NCBI RefSeq assembly: GCF_034190915.1 | Contig: NW_026947630.1 | Location: 434,001-498,000 of the forward strand | Direction of reading: 5' to 3' | DNA length: 64,000 nucleotides | Source of the DNA: Cavia porcellus | Lineage: Eukaryota > Chordata > Mammalia > Rodentia > Caviidae | In this document: in pieces, positions 26,997-40,749 of the stretch | How the letters are laid out: each line of letters starts with the position of its first letter | Position numbering within the stretch: position 1 is the first letter of the stretch | Notes under the pieces: model-generated | What the model was told of the DNA's origin: nothing | Databases searched by the model: none | Seen by the model: only the letters and a program-made list of their open reading frames with translations | Position numbers and translations under genes: made by a program

Positions 26997-29888
26997 CTCT
27001 AACGATCTAACCATAACACTAACATAACCCTAACCCTAACCCTAAACCTAACACTAAACCTAACCCTAAACCTAACACTAAGCCTAACCCTATACCTAAC
27101 CCTACAAATAACCCTAACCATAACCCTAACCTTAACCCTAAACCCTAGCGCTAATCCTAATCCATACCCTAACCCGAACCCTAACCTAACCCTCTAACCT
27201 TAAGTCTAACAAAACCCTCTAACGTGAACCATAACCCCAACCCTAATGCTAACAATAACACTCTAATGTAAACCATATCCCTAACACTAACCCGAACCCT
27301 AACCCTGTAACCCTCTCACCCTAACCCTTACCCTAAACCTAATCCTAACCCTAAAACTAACAAGCTAACCCTAACCTTATCCCTAAGCCTCTAAACCAAA
27401 CCCTCTAATGCTCTAACCTTAAAAATAACCCTAACCCTAACACTAAACCTCACCTCTAAGCCTAACACTAACCATGACACTAAGACCAACCCTAAACCTC
27501 TAAACTTAATCCGAACGCTAAACTCAACCCTGTAAACCTAACCATAACCATAACTCTAACCCTAAACATCCAACACTCTAACCCCTAACCGAACCCTAAC
27601 CCTAACCCTAATACTAACAGTAACACTAACCTTAACACTAACCCTAATCCTAAACCTAAGCCTTACCCTAAACATAACCTTAACCATAACCATAACCCTC
27701 TAACCGTAAGCCTAACCCAAGCCCTAAGCCTATTCCTCTAACACTCTAACCCCAACACTAACACTAACCCTAACCTAACCCTAAACATAACCTTAACCCT
27801 AACACTAAACTTAACCCTAACCCTAACCATAACCCTACAACTAACCCTAAACCTAACCCTAACTCTAAACCCTAAACCTAACCCTAAACCTAACCCTAAC
27901 CCTAAACATAACCCTAACCCTAAATCTAACACTCTAATCCTAACCCTATCAATAAGCCTCTAAACCTAAGCCTCTAACCCTAACCATAACCCTAAAGCTA
28001 ACCCAAACACTAAACCTAACCTCTAACCCTAACCCTAACCCTGACCCTAAGACCAACCCTAACCCTCTAAACCTAACACTACCGCTATCCCCAACCCTCT
28101 AAACCTAACCATAACCATAACCCTAACCCTAAACTTCCAACCCTCTAACCCTAAATCTAACCCTAACCCTAATGCTAATACTAACCCTAACGCTAACCCT
28201 AACACTAACCCTAATCCTAAACCTAAGTCTTACACCAAACCTAACTTTAACCATAACCCTAACACTCTAATGCTAAGCCTACCCCTACCCCTAACCCTAT
28301 CCCTCTAACGCTCTAATTCTAACACTAACACTAACACTAACCCTAACGCGAACCCTAAACCTAACCTTAAATCTAACACTAACCCTAACACTAACCCTAA
28401 CCCTAACCCTAAAACTAACCCTAACCCTAACCCTAACGCTAACCCTAAACCCTAACCCTAACCCTAACCCTGAAACTAACCCTATATCGAACCCTAAGCT
28501 TAACCCTATCCCTAGCCATAACCCTCTATCCCTAACATTAATACTAACCCTCAAACCCTAGCACTAACTCTAAGCCTAACACTCGAAACCTAACCTTAAC
28601 CCCAACCCTAACCCTAAGCCTCTAACTCTCTAACTCTCTAAATATAACCCTAACATTTACCCTCTAAGCGTAACCCTAAGCCGAACCATAACCTTAAACC
28701 CTACCATTACTGAAACCTAATCCCCACCCTAACCATTACCCTAAACCTAACACTAACCCTAACCCTAAACTTAACACTAACCCTAACCCTAACCCTAAAC
28801 CTAACCCTCACCCTAAAACTAACCCTAACTCTAACCCTAACCCTAACACTATCCCTAGTCCTAACCCTCTAATTCTAACACTAATAGTAACCGTCAAACC
28901 CTATCACTAACACTAACCGTAACCCTAAACATAAACCTAACCCTAACACTAACCCTAACCCTAACCCTAACCCTAAAACTAACCCTAAAACTAACCCTAA
29001 ACCTAACCCTAACACTCACCCTAACCGTAACACTAACACTAAAACTAACCATAACCCTAACCCTAACCCTAAACCTAATGCTAAACCTAAACCTAACCCA
29101 ACCCTCAATCTAACACTCTAACCGTAACCGTATCAATAAGCCTCTAAACCTAACCCTCTAACCCTAACCATAACCCTAACCCTAACCCTAACACTAAACC
29201 TCAACTCTAAACCTAACGCTAACCCTGACCTTAAGACCAACTCTATCCCTCTAAACCTAACCCTACCGCCAACCAGAACTCTCTAAACCTAACCATAACC
29301 ATAACCCTAACCCTAAACATCCAACCCTCTAACATTAAACCTAACCCTAACCCTAACCCTAATACTAACCGTAACGCTAACCCTAACACTAACCCTAATC
29401 CTAAACCTAAGCCTTACCCTAAATATAACCTTAACCCTAACCCTAACCCTCTAACCCTCAGCCTAACCCTACCCCTAACCCTATCCCTCTAACTCAATAA
29501 CCCTAACACTAACACAAAGCCTAACCCTAACACTAAACCTAAACCTAACCCTAACACTAACCCTAACACGAACCCTAACCCTAACCCTAAACGCTAACCC
29601 TAACCTTAACCCTGAAACTAACCCTAAATCTAACCCTAAGACTAATCCTATCCCTACCCCTAACCCTCAATCCCTAACAGTAATACTAACCCTCAAACAA
29701 AGCACTAACCCTAACAGTAACACTCTAAATCTAACCTTAACCCTACCCTAACCCTAACCCTCTAACTCTCTAAACATAACCCTAACACTTACCCTCTAAA
29801 TCTAACCCTAAGCCTAACCATAACCTTAAACCCTACCATCACTCAAACCTAATAGGAACCATAACCGTTACCCTAACCCTAACACTAA
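26997..29888. repeat. 2.9-kb higher-order repeat, unit A3
   Basis: This is the third unit. AAGCTT is at 28496, 2,926 bp after the A2 site. It carries a duplicated CTCTCTAACTCTCTAA near 28625 that A1 and A2 lack. Homology to the start of A2 and A3 ends near 29888, just after a GGAACCATAACCGTTACCC segment, so the right edge of the regular 2.9-kb array lies there. Confidence 0.8.
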
Positions 29889-30532
29889 ACCTATCCCTAA
29901 GACTAATCCTAACACTAACCCTAAACCTAACCCTAACCCTAACACTAACATAACCCTAACCCTAACCCTAACCCTAAAACCAACCCTAACCCTAACCCTA
30001 ACCCTAAACGCTAACCCTAACCCTAACCCTGAAAATAACCCTAAATCTAACCCTAAGCCGAATACTATCTCTAGCCCTAACGCTCTATCCCTAACACTAA
30101 TGCTAACCCTCAAACACTAACACTAACACTAGCCGTAAGCCTCTAATCCTAACCTTAACCCTAACCCTAACCCTAACCCTCTAACTCTCTAAACATAACC
30201 CTAACACTTACCCACTAAAGCTAACCGTAAGCCTAACCATAACCTTAAACACTACCATCACCCAAACCTAATCCTAACCCTAACCGTTACCCTAAACCTA
30301 ACACTAACCCTAAACTGTACCCTAATACTAACCCTAACCCTAACCCTAAAACTATCCCTAACCCTAACACTAACCCTAACACTCTAACCCTAAGCATAAC
30401 CCTATCCCTAACACTAACCCTCTAACGCTCTAACCCTAACACTAACACTACCCCTAAACCTAACCCTAAAACTAACCCTAAACCTAACCCTAAACCTAGC
30501 CCAAACCCTAACTCTAAAACTAACCCTAACCA

Positions 30533-30572
<40 letters not shown>

Positions 30573-33419
30573 CCCTAAAACTAACCCTAGCTCTAACCCT
30601 AAGCCTAAAACTATCCCTAGCCCTAACCCTCTAACCTTAACACTAATAGTAACCCTCAAACCCTAACACTAACACTAACCGTAACACCCTACCCCTAACG
30701 TCAACACCCACCCTAACCCTAAACCTCTAACTCTCTTATCATAACCCTAACACTTACCCTCGAATGCTTACCCCAAGCCTAACCATAACCCTAAACCCAA
30801 CCGTCACCCATACCTAATCCTAACCTAAACGTTACCCTAAACCTAACACTATCCCTAACCCTAACAGTAATCATCCAATCGTCTAAACCTAGCCCTAAGC
30901 CTAAACCTTAACTTAACCCGAACCTTAACCCTGACACTCTAACAATAAGTCTAACCATAATCCTTTAACGTGAACCCTAACCCTAACCCTAATCATAACA
31001 ATAACACTCTAATGCTAACCATATCCGGAACACTAACAAGAACACTAACCCTCTAACCATCTAAACCTAACCCTAACCCTACACCTAACCCCAACCCTAT
31101 TAATAAGCCTCTAAACCTAACCCTCTAACCCTCTAACCCTAACCATAACCCTAAACCTAAACCTAACACTAAACCTAACTTCTAAACCTAATGTTAACCT
31201 TGACCCTAATACCAAACCTAACCCTCTAAACCTAATCCTAACGCTAAACCCAACACTCTAAACTTAACCATAACCATAACCCTAACCCTAAACATCCAAA
31301 CTTCTGGTCCTAAACCTAACCCTAACCCTAACCCTAATACTAACCATAATGCTAAACCTTACACTAACACTAATCCTAAACCTAAGCGTTACTCTAAACC
31401 TAACCTTAACCCTAACCCTAACACTCTAAGCGTAAGCCTAACCCTATCCCTAACCAATTCCCTCCAATGCTCTAAGCCTAACACTAACAGAAACATTAAC
31501 CCTAACCCTAAACATTACCCTAACCCTAACAATAACACTAAAAATAACCATAACACTAACCCTAACCCAAAACCTTAAACCTAACCCTAAACCTAAACCT
31601 AACGCTAAATCTAAAACTAACTCTAAAACTAAATCTAGCACTCTAACCCTAACCCTATCAATAAGCCTCTGAACCTAACCCTCTAACCCTAACCATAACC
31701 CTAACCCTAACCCTAACACTAAAACTAACCTCTAACCCTAAAGCTAACCCTGACCTTAAGACCAACCCTAACCCTCTAAACCTAACCCTACCGCTAACCC
31801 CAACCCTCTAAACCTAACCATAACCATAACCCTAACCCTAAACATCCAACCCTCTAACCCTAAACCTAACCCTAACCCTAACCCTAATACTAACCATAAT
31901 GCGAAACCTTACACTAACACTAATCCTAAACCTAAGCCTTACCCTAAACCTAACCGTAACCCTAACCCTAACACTCTAACTGTAAGCCTAACCCTATCCC
32001 TAACCCTATCCCTCGAACACTCTAAGCCTAACACTAACACTAACACTAACCCTAAACTGAACCCTAAACCTATCACTAACCCTAACGCTAACCCTAACCC
32101 TAATACTAACCCTAACACTAACCCTAACGCTAACATTAAACCCTAACCCTAACCCTAACCCTGAAACTAACCCTATATCTAACCATAACTTAACCCTATC
32201 CCGAGCCCTAAACCTCTATCCCTAACATTACTAGTAACCGTGAAACCCTAGCACTAACGCTAACCCTAACCCTCGAAACCTAACCTTAACCCCAACCCTA
32301 AGCCTACCCCTCTAAGTCTCTAAATATAACCCTAACACTTACCATCTAAACGTAACCCTAAGCCTAACCAAAACCTTAAACCCTACCATCACCCAAACCT
32401 AATCCTAACGCTAAACGTTACCCTAAACCTAACACTTACCCTAACCCTAAACTTAACACTAACCCTAACCCTAACCCTAAACCTAACCCTCACACTAAAA
32501 CTAACCCTAACTCTAACACTAACCCTAACACTATCCCTAGCCCTAACCCTCTAATTCTCACACCAATAGTAACCCTCATACCTTAACACTAACACTAACC
32601 GTAACCCTAAACATAAACCTAACCCTAACACTAACCCCAACCCTAACCCTAAACCTAAAACTAACCCTAAACCTAACCCTAACACTCACCCTAACCATAA
32701 CACTAACACTAAAACTAACCATAACCCTAACCCTAACCCTACCACTAAACCTCACGTCTAACCCTAACACTAACCCTGACCTTAAGACCAACTCTAACCC
32801 TCTAAACCTAACCCTACCGCTAACCCCAACTCTCTAACCCTAACCATAACTATATCGCTAACCCTAAACATCCAACCCTCTAACCCTAAAACTAACTCTA
32901 ACCCTAACACTAATACTAACCGTAAGGCTAACCCTAACACTGACCCTAATCCTAAACCTAAGCCTTACCCTAAACTTAACCTTAACCCTAACCCTAACAC
33001 TCTAACCCTCAGCATAACCCTACCCCTAACCCTATCCCTCTAACTCAATAACCCTAACACTAACACAAACCCTAACCCTAACACTAAACCTAAACCTAAA
33101 CCTAACATTAACCCTAACCCTAACCCTAACTCTAACCCTAAACGCTAACCCTAACCTTAACCCTGAAACTAACCCTAAATCTAACCCTAAGACTAATCCT
33201 ATCCCTAGCCCTAACCCTCAATCCCTAACACTAATACTAACCCTCAAACCCAGCACTAACCCTAACCCTAACCCTCTAAACCTAACCTTAACCTTCACCC
33301 TAACCCTAACCCTCTAACTCTCTAAACATAACCCTAAAACTTACCCTCTAAAGCTAACCCTAAGCCTAACCATAAACTTAAACCCTACCATCACCCAAAC
33401 CTAATACGAACCATAACCG
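29889..33419. repeat. About 3.5-kb diverged repeat, unit P1
   Basis: This unit pairs with P2 at offsets of 3,497 to 3,558 bp. Shared rare blocks include TTTAACGTGAACCC (30964 and 34460), CCATATCCGGAACAC, GCCTAACACTAACAGAAAC (about 31475 and 34997) and ATCTAGCACTCTAACCCT (31633 and 35161). The last part, about 32570-33400, resembles the back half of the 2.9-kb units, including CTCTAACTCAATAACCC. P1 is therefore a composite of A-type sequence and another family A segment. Confidence 0.65.
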
Positions 33420-36030
33420 TTACCCTAAACCTAACACTAAACTTAACCCTAACGCGAAGACTATTCCTAACACTAACCCTAAACCTAACACTAACCCTAA
33501 CACTAAAATAAACCTAACCCTAACAGTAACCCTAAACCTAAAACTAACCCTAAACCTAACCCTAACTCTAAACGCTAACCCTAACCCTGAAAATAACCCT
33601 AAATCTAACCCTAAGCCGAACCCTATCTCTAGCCCAAACGCTCTATCCCTAACACTAATACTAACCATCAAACGCTAACACTAACCCTAGCCATAAGACT
33701 CTAATCCTAACCTTAACTGTAACTATAAACCTAACCTTCTAAATCTCTAAACATTACCCTAACACTTACCCTCCAAAGCTAACCGTAAGCCTAACCATAA
33801 CCTTAAACCTACCATCACCCAAACCTAATCCTAACCCTAACCATTACCCTAACCCTAACACTAACCCTAAACTGTACCCTAACACTAACCCTAACCCTAA
33901 CCCTCTAACCCTAAGCGTAACCTTATCCCTAACCCTAACCCTCTAACGCTCTAACCGTAACACTAAACATAACCCTAAACCTAACACTAAACCTAGCCCT
34001 AACCCTAACTCTAAAACTAACCCTAACCATAACCCTAACCCTAACCCTAAATCCTAACCCTAACCCTAACCCTAAAACTAACCCTAACTCTAACCCTAAC
34101 CCTAAAATTTCCCTAGCCCTAACCCTCTAACCTTAACACTAATACTAACCCTCAAACCTTAACACTAACACTAACCGTAACCCTGTATCACTAACGTTAA
34201 CCCCCACCCTAACCCTAAACCTCTAACTCTCTAAACATAACCCTAACACTTACCCTCTAATGCTTACCCTAAGCCTAACCATAACCCAAAACCCAACCGT
34301 CACCCATGCCTAATCCTAACCTAACCATTACCCTAAACCTAACACTATCCCTAACCCTAACACTAAGCATCCAATCGTCTAAATCTAGCCCTAAGCCTAA
34401 ACCTTAACTTAACCGGAACGCTAACCATGACCCTCTAACCATAAGTCTAACCATAATCCTTTAACGTGAACCCTCACCCTAACCCTAATCATAACAATAA
34501 CACTCTAATGCTAACCATATCCGGAACACTAACACGAACACTAACCCTATAACCCTCTAAACCTAACCCTAACCCTAAACCTAACCCTAATCCTAAATCT
34601 AACACTCTAACCCTAACCCTATTAATAAGCCTCTAAACCTAACCCTCTAACCCTCTAACCCTAACCATAACCCTAACCCTAAACCTAACACTAAACCTAA
34701 CCTCTAACACTAACGCTAACACTGACCCTAATACCAAACCTAACCCACTAAACGTAATCCTAACGCTCACCCCAACCCTTTAAACTTAAACATAACCATA
34801 ACCCTAACCCTAAACATCCAAACGTCTAACCCTAAACCTAACACTAACCCTAAACCTAATACTAACCATAATTCTAAGCCTTACACTAACACTAATCCTA
34901 AACCTAAGCCTTACCCTAAACCTAACCTTAACCAAAACCCTAACACTCTAACGCTAAACCTAAGCCTACCCTTAAACCTATCCCACTAACGCTCTAAGCC
35001 TAACACTAACAGAAACCCTAACCCTAACCCTAACACTAACACTAACCTAAACCCTAACACTAACACTAAAAATAACCATAACATTAACCCTAACCCAAAA
35101 CCTTAAACCTAACCCTAAATCTAAACCTAACGCTAAACCGAAAACTAACCCTAAACCTAAATCTAGCACTCTAACCCTATCCCTATCAATAAGCCACTAA
35201 ACCTAACCCTCTTACCCTAACCATAACCCTAACAATAACCCTAACACTAAAACTAACCTCTAACCCTAACGCTAACCCTGACCCTAAGACCAAACCTAAA
35301 CCTCGAAACGTAATGCTATCGCTAACCCCAACCCTCTAAACCTAAGCATAACCCTAAACCTAACCCTAAACATACAACCCTCTAACCCTAAAGCTAATAC
35401 AAACCATAACCCTAATATTAACCTTAATGCTAACGCTAACACTAACACTAATCCTAAACCTAAGCCTTACACTAAAACTAACTTTAACCCTAACCCTAAC
35501 CCTCTAACAATAAGCCTAACCCTACCCCTAACCCTATCCCTCTAAAGCTCTAATCCTAACACTAACACTACCCGTAACCCTAACCCTAAACCTAACCCTA
35601 ACCCTAACACTAAACCTAACACTAACCCTAACCTAACCTTAAAACTAACCCTAACCCTATCCCTAACCCTAAACCCTAACCCTAAACATAACCCAGAAAC
35701 TAACCCTATATCTAACCCTAAGCCTAACCCTATCCCTAGCCATTTCCCTCTATCCCTAACAATAATACTAACCCTCAAACCCTAACACTAACCCTAACTG
35801 TAACCCTATAAACCTTACCTTAACCCTAACCCTAACACTTACCCTCTAACTCTCTAAATATAACCCAAACACTTACCCCGTAAAGCTAACCCTAAGCCTA
35901 ACCATAACCTTAAACCTTACCATTACCCAAAACTAATCCTAACCCTAACCATTACCCTAACCCTAACACTGAACCTAACCCTAACCCTAACAGTAAACCT
36001 AAACCTAACCCTAACCCTAACACTAACACT
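33420..36030. repeat. About 3.5-kb diverged repeat, unit P2 (incomplete)
   Basis: This unit follows P1 in tandem and matches it up to about 36030, where the sequence switches to the front part of a 2.9-kb-type unit. The offset drifts by about 60 bp across the unit because of hexamer gains and losses. It is clearly more diverged than the A1-A3 units are from each other. Confidence 0.6.
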
Positions 36031-37255
36031 AACCCTCTAACCCTAAGCCTAACCCTATCCTAACCCTAAACCTCTAACGCTCTAACCCTAACACTAACAC
36101 TAACCCTAACCCTAACCCTAAACCTAACACTAACCCTAACACTAACCCTAACCCTAAACCTAACCCTACAACTAACCCTAAACATAACCCTAACCTTAAC
36201 CCTAATCCCTAGCGCTAACCCTAATCCTTAACCTAACCCAAACACTATCCCTAACCCTCTAACCATAAGTCTAACAAAACCATCTAACGTGAACCCTAAC
36301 CCTAACCCTAATGCTAACAATAACCCTCTAATGCATACCATATCCCTAACACTAACCCGAACCCTAACCCTGTAACCCTCTCACCCTAACCCTAACCCTA
36401 AACCTAACCCTAATCCTAAAACTTACAATCTAACCCTAACCCTATCCCTAAGCCTCTAAACCTAACCCTCTAACGCTCTAACCTTAACCATAACCCTAAG
36501 CCTAACCCTAACACTAAACCTCACCTCTAAACCTAATGCTAACACTGACACTAAGAACAACCCTAAACCATTAAACATAATCCGAATGCTAACCCCAACC
36601 CTCTAAACCTAACCATAACCATAACCCTAACCCTAAACATCTAACACTCTAACCCCTAACCTAAGCCTAACACTAACCCTAATACTAACCATAACACTAA
36701 CCCTAACACTAACCCTAATCCTAAACCTAAGCCTTACCCTAAACATAACCTTAACCATATCCCTAACAATCTAACCCTAAGCCTAACCCAACCCCTAAGC
36801 CTATTCCTCTAACGCTCTAACCCCAACAGTAACACTAACCCTAACCCTAACCCTAAACATAACCCTAAACCTAACACTAAACTTAACCCTAACCCTAACA
36901 CTAACCCTACAACTAAACCTAAACCTATCCACAACCCTAAAACCTAAATCTAACCCTAAACCTAACTCTAACCCTAAATCTAACACTCTAAACCTAACCC
37001 TATCAATAAGCCTCTAAACCTAACCCTCTAACCCTAACCATAACACTAAACCTAACCCAAACACTAAAGCTAACCTCCAACACTAACGCTAACCCTGACC
37101 GTAAGACCAAACGTAAGCCTCTAAACCTAACCCTACCGCTAACCTCAACCCACTAAACCTAACCATAACAATAACCCTAACCCTAAACATCCAAACCTCT
37201 AACCCTAAAGCTAACCCTAACCCTAACCCTAATACTAACCGTAACGCTAACCCTA
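36031..37255. repeat. Truncated 2.9-kb-type unit at the end of family A
   Basis: The order of markers is that of the first part of A1-A3: CCTAGCGCTAACCC, GTCTAACAAAACCATCTAACG, CCATATCC, GTAACCCTCTCACCC, CTGACACTAAGAACAACCC, CATCTAACACTCTAACC and TATCAATAAGCCTCTAAACC. It is more diverged than A1-A3 and breaks off just after AATACTAACCGTAACGC (about 37232), where full units continue with CACTAACCCTAATCCTAAACC-type sequence. Confidence 0.7.
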
Positions 37256-37320
37256 ACCCTAACCCTAACCCTAACCTAACATTTAATCTAAACCCTAACC
37301 CTAACCCTAACCCTAACCCT
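37250..37320. other. Junction between repeat family A and family B
   Basis: Family A ends inside a perfect tract of four CCCTAA units (37251-37274). Odd sequence CTAACATTTAATCTAAACC follows, then four more perfect hexamers (37293-37316), and then the family B module CACCTTAACGCTAAAGCTG, which also occurs near 47842 and 51748 in family B. Both families keep the same orientation. The breakpoint in canonical hexamers suggests recombination between telomere-like tracts. Confidence 0.75.
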
Positions 37321-39574
37321 CACCTTAACGCTAAAGCTGAAACTAACCCTAACCCTAAACCTAACCGAAACGCTAATCACTAACAATAATGCTAACACCA
37401 TACTTAAACCCTAACCGTATCCGTAAAATTAAACCTAACACTACCTGTAACCCTAAACCCAAATGCTAACCCTAACCCTAACGATAACCCTAACAGTAAC
37501 CTCTAACACTAACCCGTACCCTAACCCTAACCCTAAACCTCACGCGAATCCAAAGGCTAACCATAACACTAGCCATAACCACAACCCTAACCCTACCCTA
37601 ACCCTAACCCTCACCTGAATCCAAAGGCTAACCATAACCCTAACACTAAGCCTAACCATAACCATAACACTCTAACACTAACCCTAACGCTAGCCCTAAA
37701 TCTAACCCCTAATGTCAAACCCTAATCCTAACACTAACCCTAACACTAACCGTAACCCTAATCTCAATCCTAACCCTATCCCTAAACATAACCCTAACCT
37801 TTACCCTAACACTAAATCTAACCCTAACACTAACCCTAACTATAACCCTAACCCTAATGCTAAACCTAACCCTAACCCTAACACTTACAATAACCCTAAC
37901 CCTAACCGTAACCTATCATCTATCCCTAAAACTAACCCTTACCCCATACCGAAACACTAAATCTAACCCTAACACTAAACCAACCCAAAACTAACCCTAA
38001 CACTAACTCAAACCTTAATAATATACCTAAAACTAATCATAACCCTAACCCTAACCCTAATCATCTCCCTAACAACTAACCCCTAACCCTAAACCTAACC
38101 CTAACCCTAACCCTAACCTTAACACTAACCCTAAGCCTAAGCCTACACCAAACATTAACTTCTAATCCTCACCCTAACCCCAAGCAAGCCCTAAATCTAA
38201 CACTAACCTGAAACCTAAGCATAACCCTAACTCTAACCATAACACTAACTTCTACATCTAACCCTCACCCTACCACTAACACTAAATCTAACCCTAAGCC
38301 TAAATGTTACACTAAACTTAACCCTAACCCTGACCCTAACTCTAACCTTAACCATAATCTCTAACGCTAACCTGAACCCTAACCCTAACCTCTAACCCTA
38401 ACCGTAAACCTGAACCTAAACATAACAGTAACTCAAACCTAACTTCTAACACTTACCCTAACCCTAACCATAAAACTCAACCTAACCCTAACCCTAAACA
38501 TAACGCTAAAGCTAACTTCTAACCCTGAACCTAAATCTAAACCTAAGCTTCAACCCTAACCCTAACACTAACCCTAAGCTCTAAGCCTAACCCTAACCCT
38601 AACCTGAACCCTACAACTAATCCTAACCCTAATTTAACGCTAACATCTAACCATAACCTTAACCCTAACTGTAAGCCTAAACCTAACGCTAACATTAGCA
38701 CTAACCTTGAACCGTAACCCTAACACTAACCCTAACACTAAATCTATCCCTAACGGCAAACCCTAACCCTAACTCTAACAATAACACTAAACCCTAACAT
38801 TAACCCTAACACTATCCCTAAATATATCCCTATGCCTAAACCCAACCCTAAACCTAAACCTACCTCTAAACCTAATCCCTAACACTAAACCTAACCCATA
38901 CCGCTAAAACTAAACCTCATCCAAACCGAAACCATAACACTAACCCTAACCATTACCCTAACCCTAACACTTACCATTAATTCTAACACTAAACGTAACC
39001 CTAACCCTAAACATAACCCTAACCATAAGCCTTACCTATAACCCTAAACCTAACAAGAACCCAAACCGTAACTATAACCCTGACCCTAATGCTAACACTA
39101 ACACTAAACTCTAACCCTAACCCTAACCTTTTAACCCTAACCCAAACCCTAACCCTAATCCTAAACCTTCATGCCAAACCCTAATCCTAACACTAACCCT
39201 AACTCTAACCCTAACACTAACTCTATCCCTAACACCAATCCAAACCCTAACCCTACCCCTAACCCTGTCTAACCCTAACACTAACCCTGACCCTAACACA
39301 AACCTATTTTCTAACATTCACTCTAACCCTAACCCCAAATCTCAACCTAACCCTAACTCTAACCATAACACTAAAGCTAAATTCTAACACTAACACTAAC
39401 GCTAAACCTAAGCTTCATCCCCACCCGTAAACCTAACCCTAACCCTAACCGTAACTCTAACTGTAACTCTAATGCTAACCATAATCCTTAACTGAACCCT
39501 AACCCTAACCATAACCCTAAACTCTAACCCTAATACTAAACTCTAAACCTAAACCTAACACTAATCATAACCCT
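37276..39574. repeat. Family B mosaic, left part
   Basis: This part starts mid-module after the A/B junction. It holds two copies of the CGAATCCAAAGG-type motif 75 bp apart (about 37547 and 37617), a TATCATCTATCCC site near 37914, AAGCTT at 38545 and 39410, and an ACAAACCTATTTTCTAAC module near 39298. The copies are diverged. Confidence 0.65.
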
Positions 39575-39842
39575 AACACTAAACACAAAACCTAACCCTG
39601 ACACTTTCCTTAACCCTAAACCCATCACTAAAAACAACCCTAATGCTAAACCTAAGCCTAACTGTAAATCCTAACCATAATCCTAACCCTAACCCTAACA
39701 CTAACTCTAACACTAAACGCAAAACCTAACCCTGACACTATTCTTAACCCTAAACCTATCACTAAAAACAACCCTAATGCTAAACCTAAGCCTAACTGTG
39801 AACCCTAAACATAATCCTAACCCTAACTCTAATTTGAACACT
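39575..39842. repeat. 134-bp tandem duplication in family B
   Basis: AAAACCTAACCCTGACACT starts at 39587 and again at 39721, 134 bp apart. Downstream, ATCACTAAAAACAACCC and ATGCTAAACCTAAGCC are repeated at the same spacing. The two copies differ by only a few bases, so this is a fairly recent local event. Confidence 0.8.
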
Positions 39843-40749
39843 AACAGAAATCCTTACTTTAACCCTAACACTAACCCTAAACTCTAACTCCAACCCTAAC
39901 TTTAACCCTAACCCTAACCCTAACACAAACCCTCACCCGAATCCAAAGGATAACCATAACCCTAACCCTAACCCGAACACTAACCATAACCCAAAGCCTA
40001 ATCCTAACCCTAATGCTAACCTCAAACCCCAAACTTAACCCTAACCCTAACACTCTAACACTAACCCTAACGCTAGCGCTAAACCTAACCCCTAACTTCA
40101 AACCCTAATTCTAACCCTAACCCTAACACTAACCCTAACCCTTATCCCAATCCTAACCCTAAACCTAACCCTAAACCTAACGTTTACCCTAACCCTAAAT
40201 CTAACCCTAAACCTACCCCTAAATGTAACCCTAAACATAACACTAAACCTAACTCTAACCCTAACCCTAACCCTCACACTAACCCTAACATAACCGTAAC
40301 CTATCATTTAACCCTAATCCTAACCCATACACTATACCGAAATGTAATCCTAACCCTGATTCTAAAGCTAACCCTAACCCAAACGAAACCCAAAACTAAC
40401 CCTAACACTAACTCCAAACTTAACAATATCCCTAAAACTAATCATAACCATAACCCTAACCATAATCATCTCCCTAACAACTAAACCCTAACATTAAACC
40501 TAACGTTAAATCTAACCCTAACTAACCCTAATACTAACCCTAACGCTAACCCTAACCGTAAGCCTAAGCCTAAGCCTACACCAAACATTAACTTCTAATC
40601 CTCACCCTATCCCTAATCCAGCCCTAAATCTAACACTAACCTGAAACCTAAGCGTAACCCTAACACTAACCATAACCATAATACTAACCACTAAATCTAA
40701 CCCTAAGTCTAAATCTTATACTAAACTTAACTCTAACCCTGATCCTAAC
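39843..40749. repeat. Family B mosaic
   Basis: This stretch contains a CGAATCCAAAGG motif near 39938, a CTATCATTTAACCC site near 40304, CATCTCCCTAACAACTAA near 40469 and a CACCAAACATTAACTTCTAA module near 40580. There is nothing gene-like. Confidence 0.65.

Larger units (their letters stand above)
1..37255. repeat. Repeat family A
   Basis: This region is defined by recurring non-canonical markers that are absent or rare to its right: CTCTAACTCTCTAAACATA followed by CACTTACCCTCTAA, CCAATCGTCTAACCC, AAACATCCAACCCTCTAACC, TATCAATAAGCCTCTAAACC, GACCCTAAGACCAACCC and CTAACGTGAACCC. They recur in a largely fixed order. CCAATCGTCTAACCC-type sites lie near 718, 2990, 6578, 8114, 9716, 10567, 11994, 13365, 14692, 17365 and 18754; many gaps are 1.3-1.6 kb, suggesting an ancestral module of about 1.4 kb. 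The 8-bp variant CCCTCTAA is frequent here and much rarer in family B. Confidence 0.85.

Noticed and set aside
37321..37460. Possible foreign insert right of the A/B junction (ACCATACTTAAACCC, GTAAAATTAAACC)
   Set aside because: The same sequence recurs as a family B module near 47890, 49810, 51815, 53400 and 54290, so it is an old variant block and not a unique insert.
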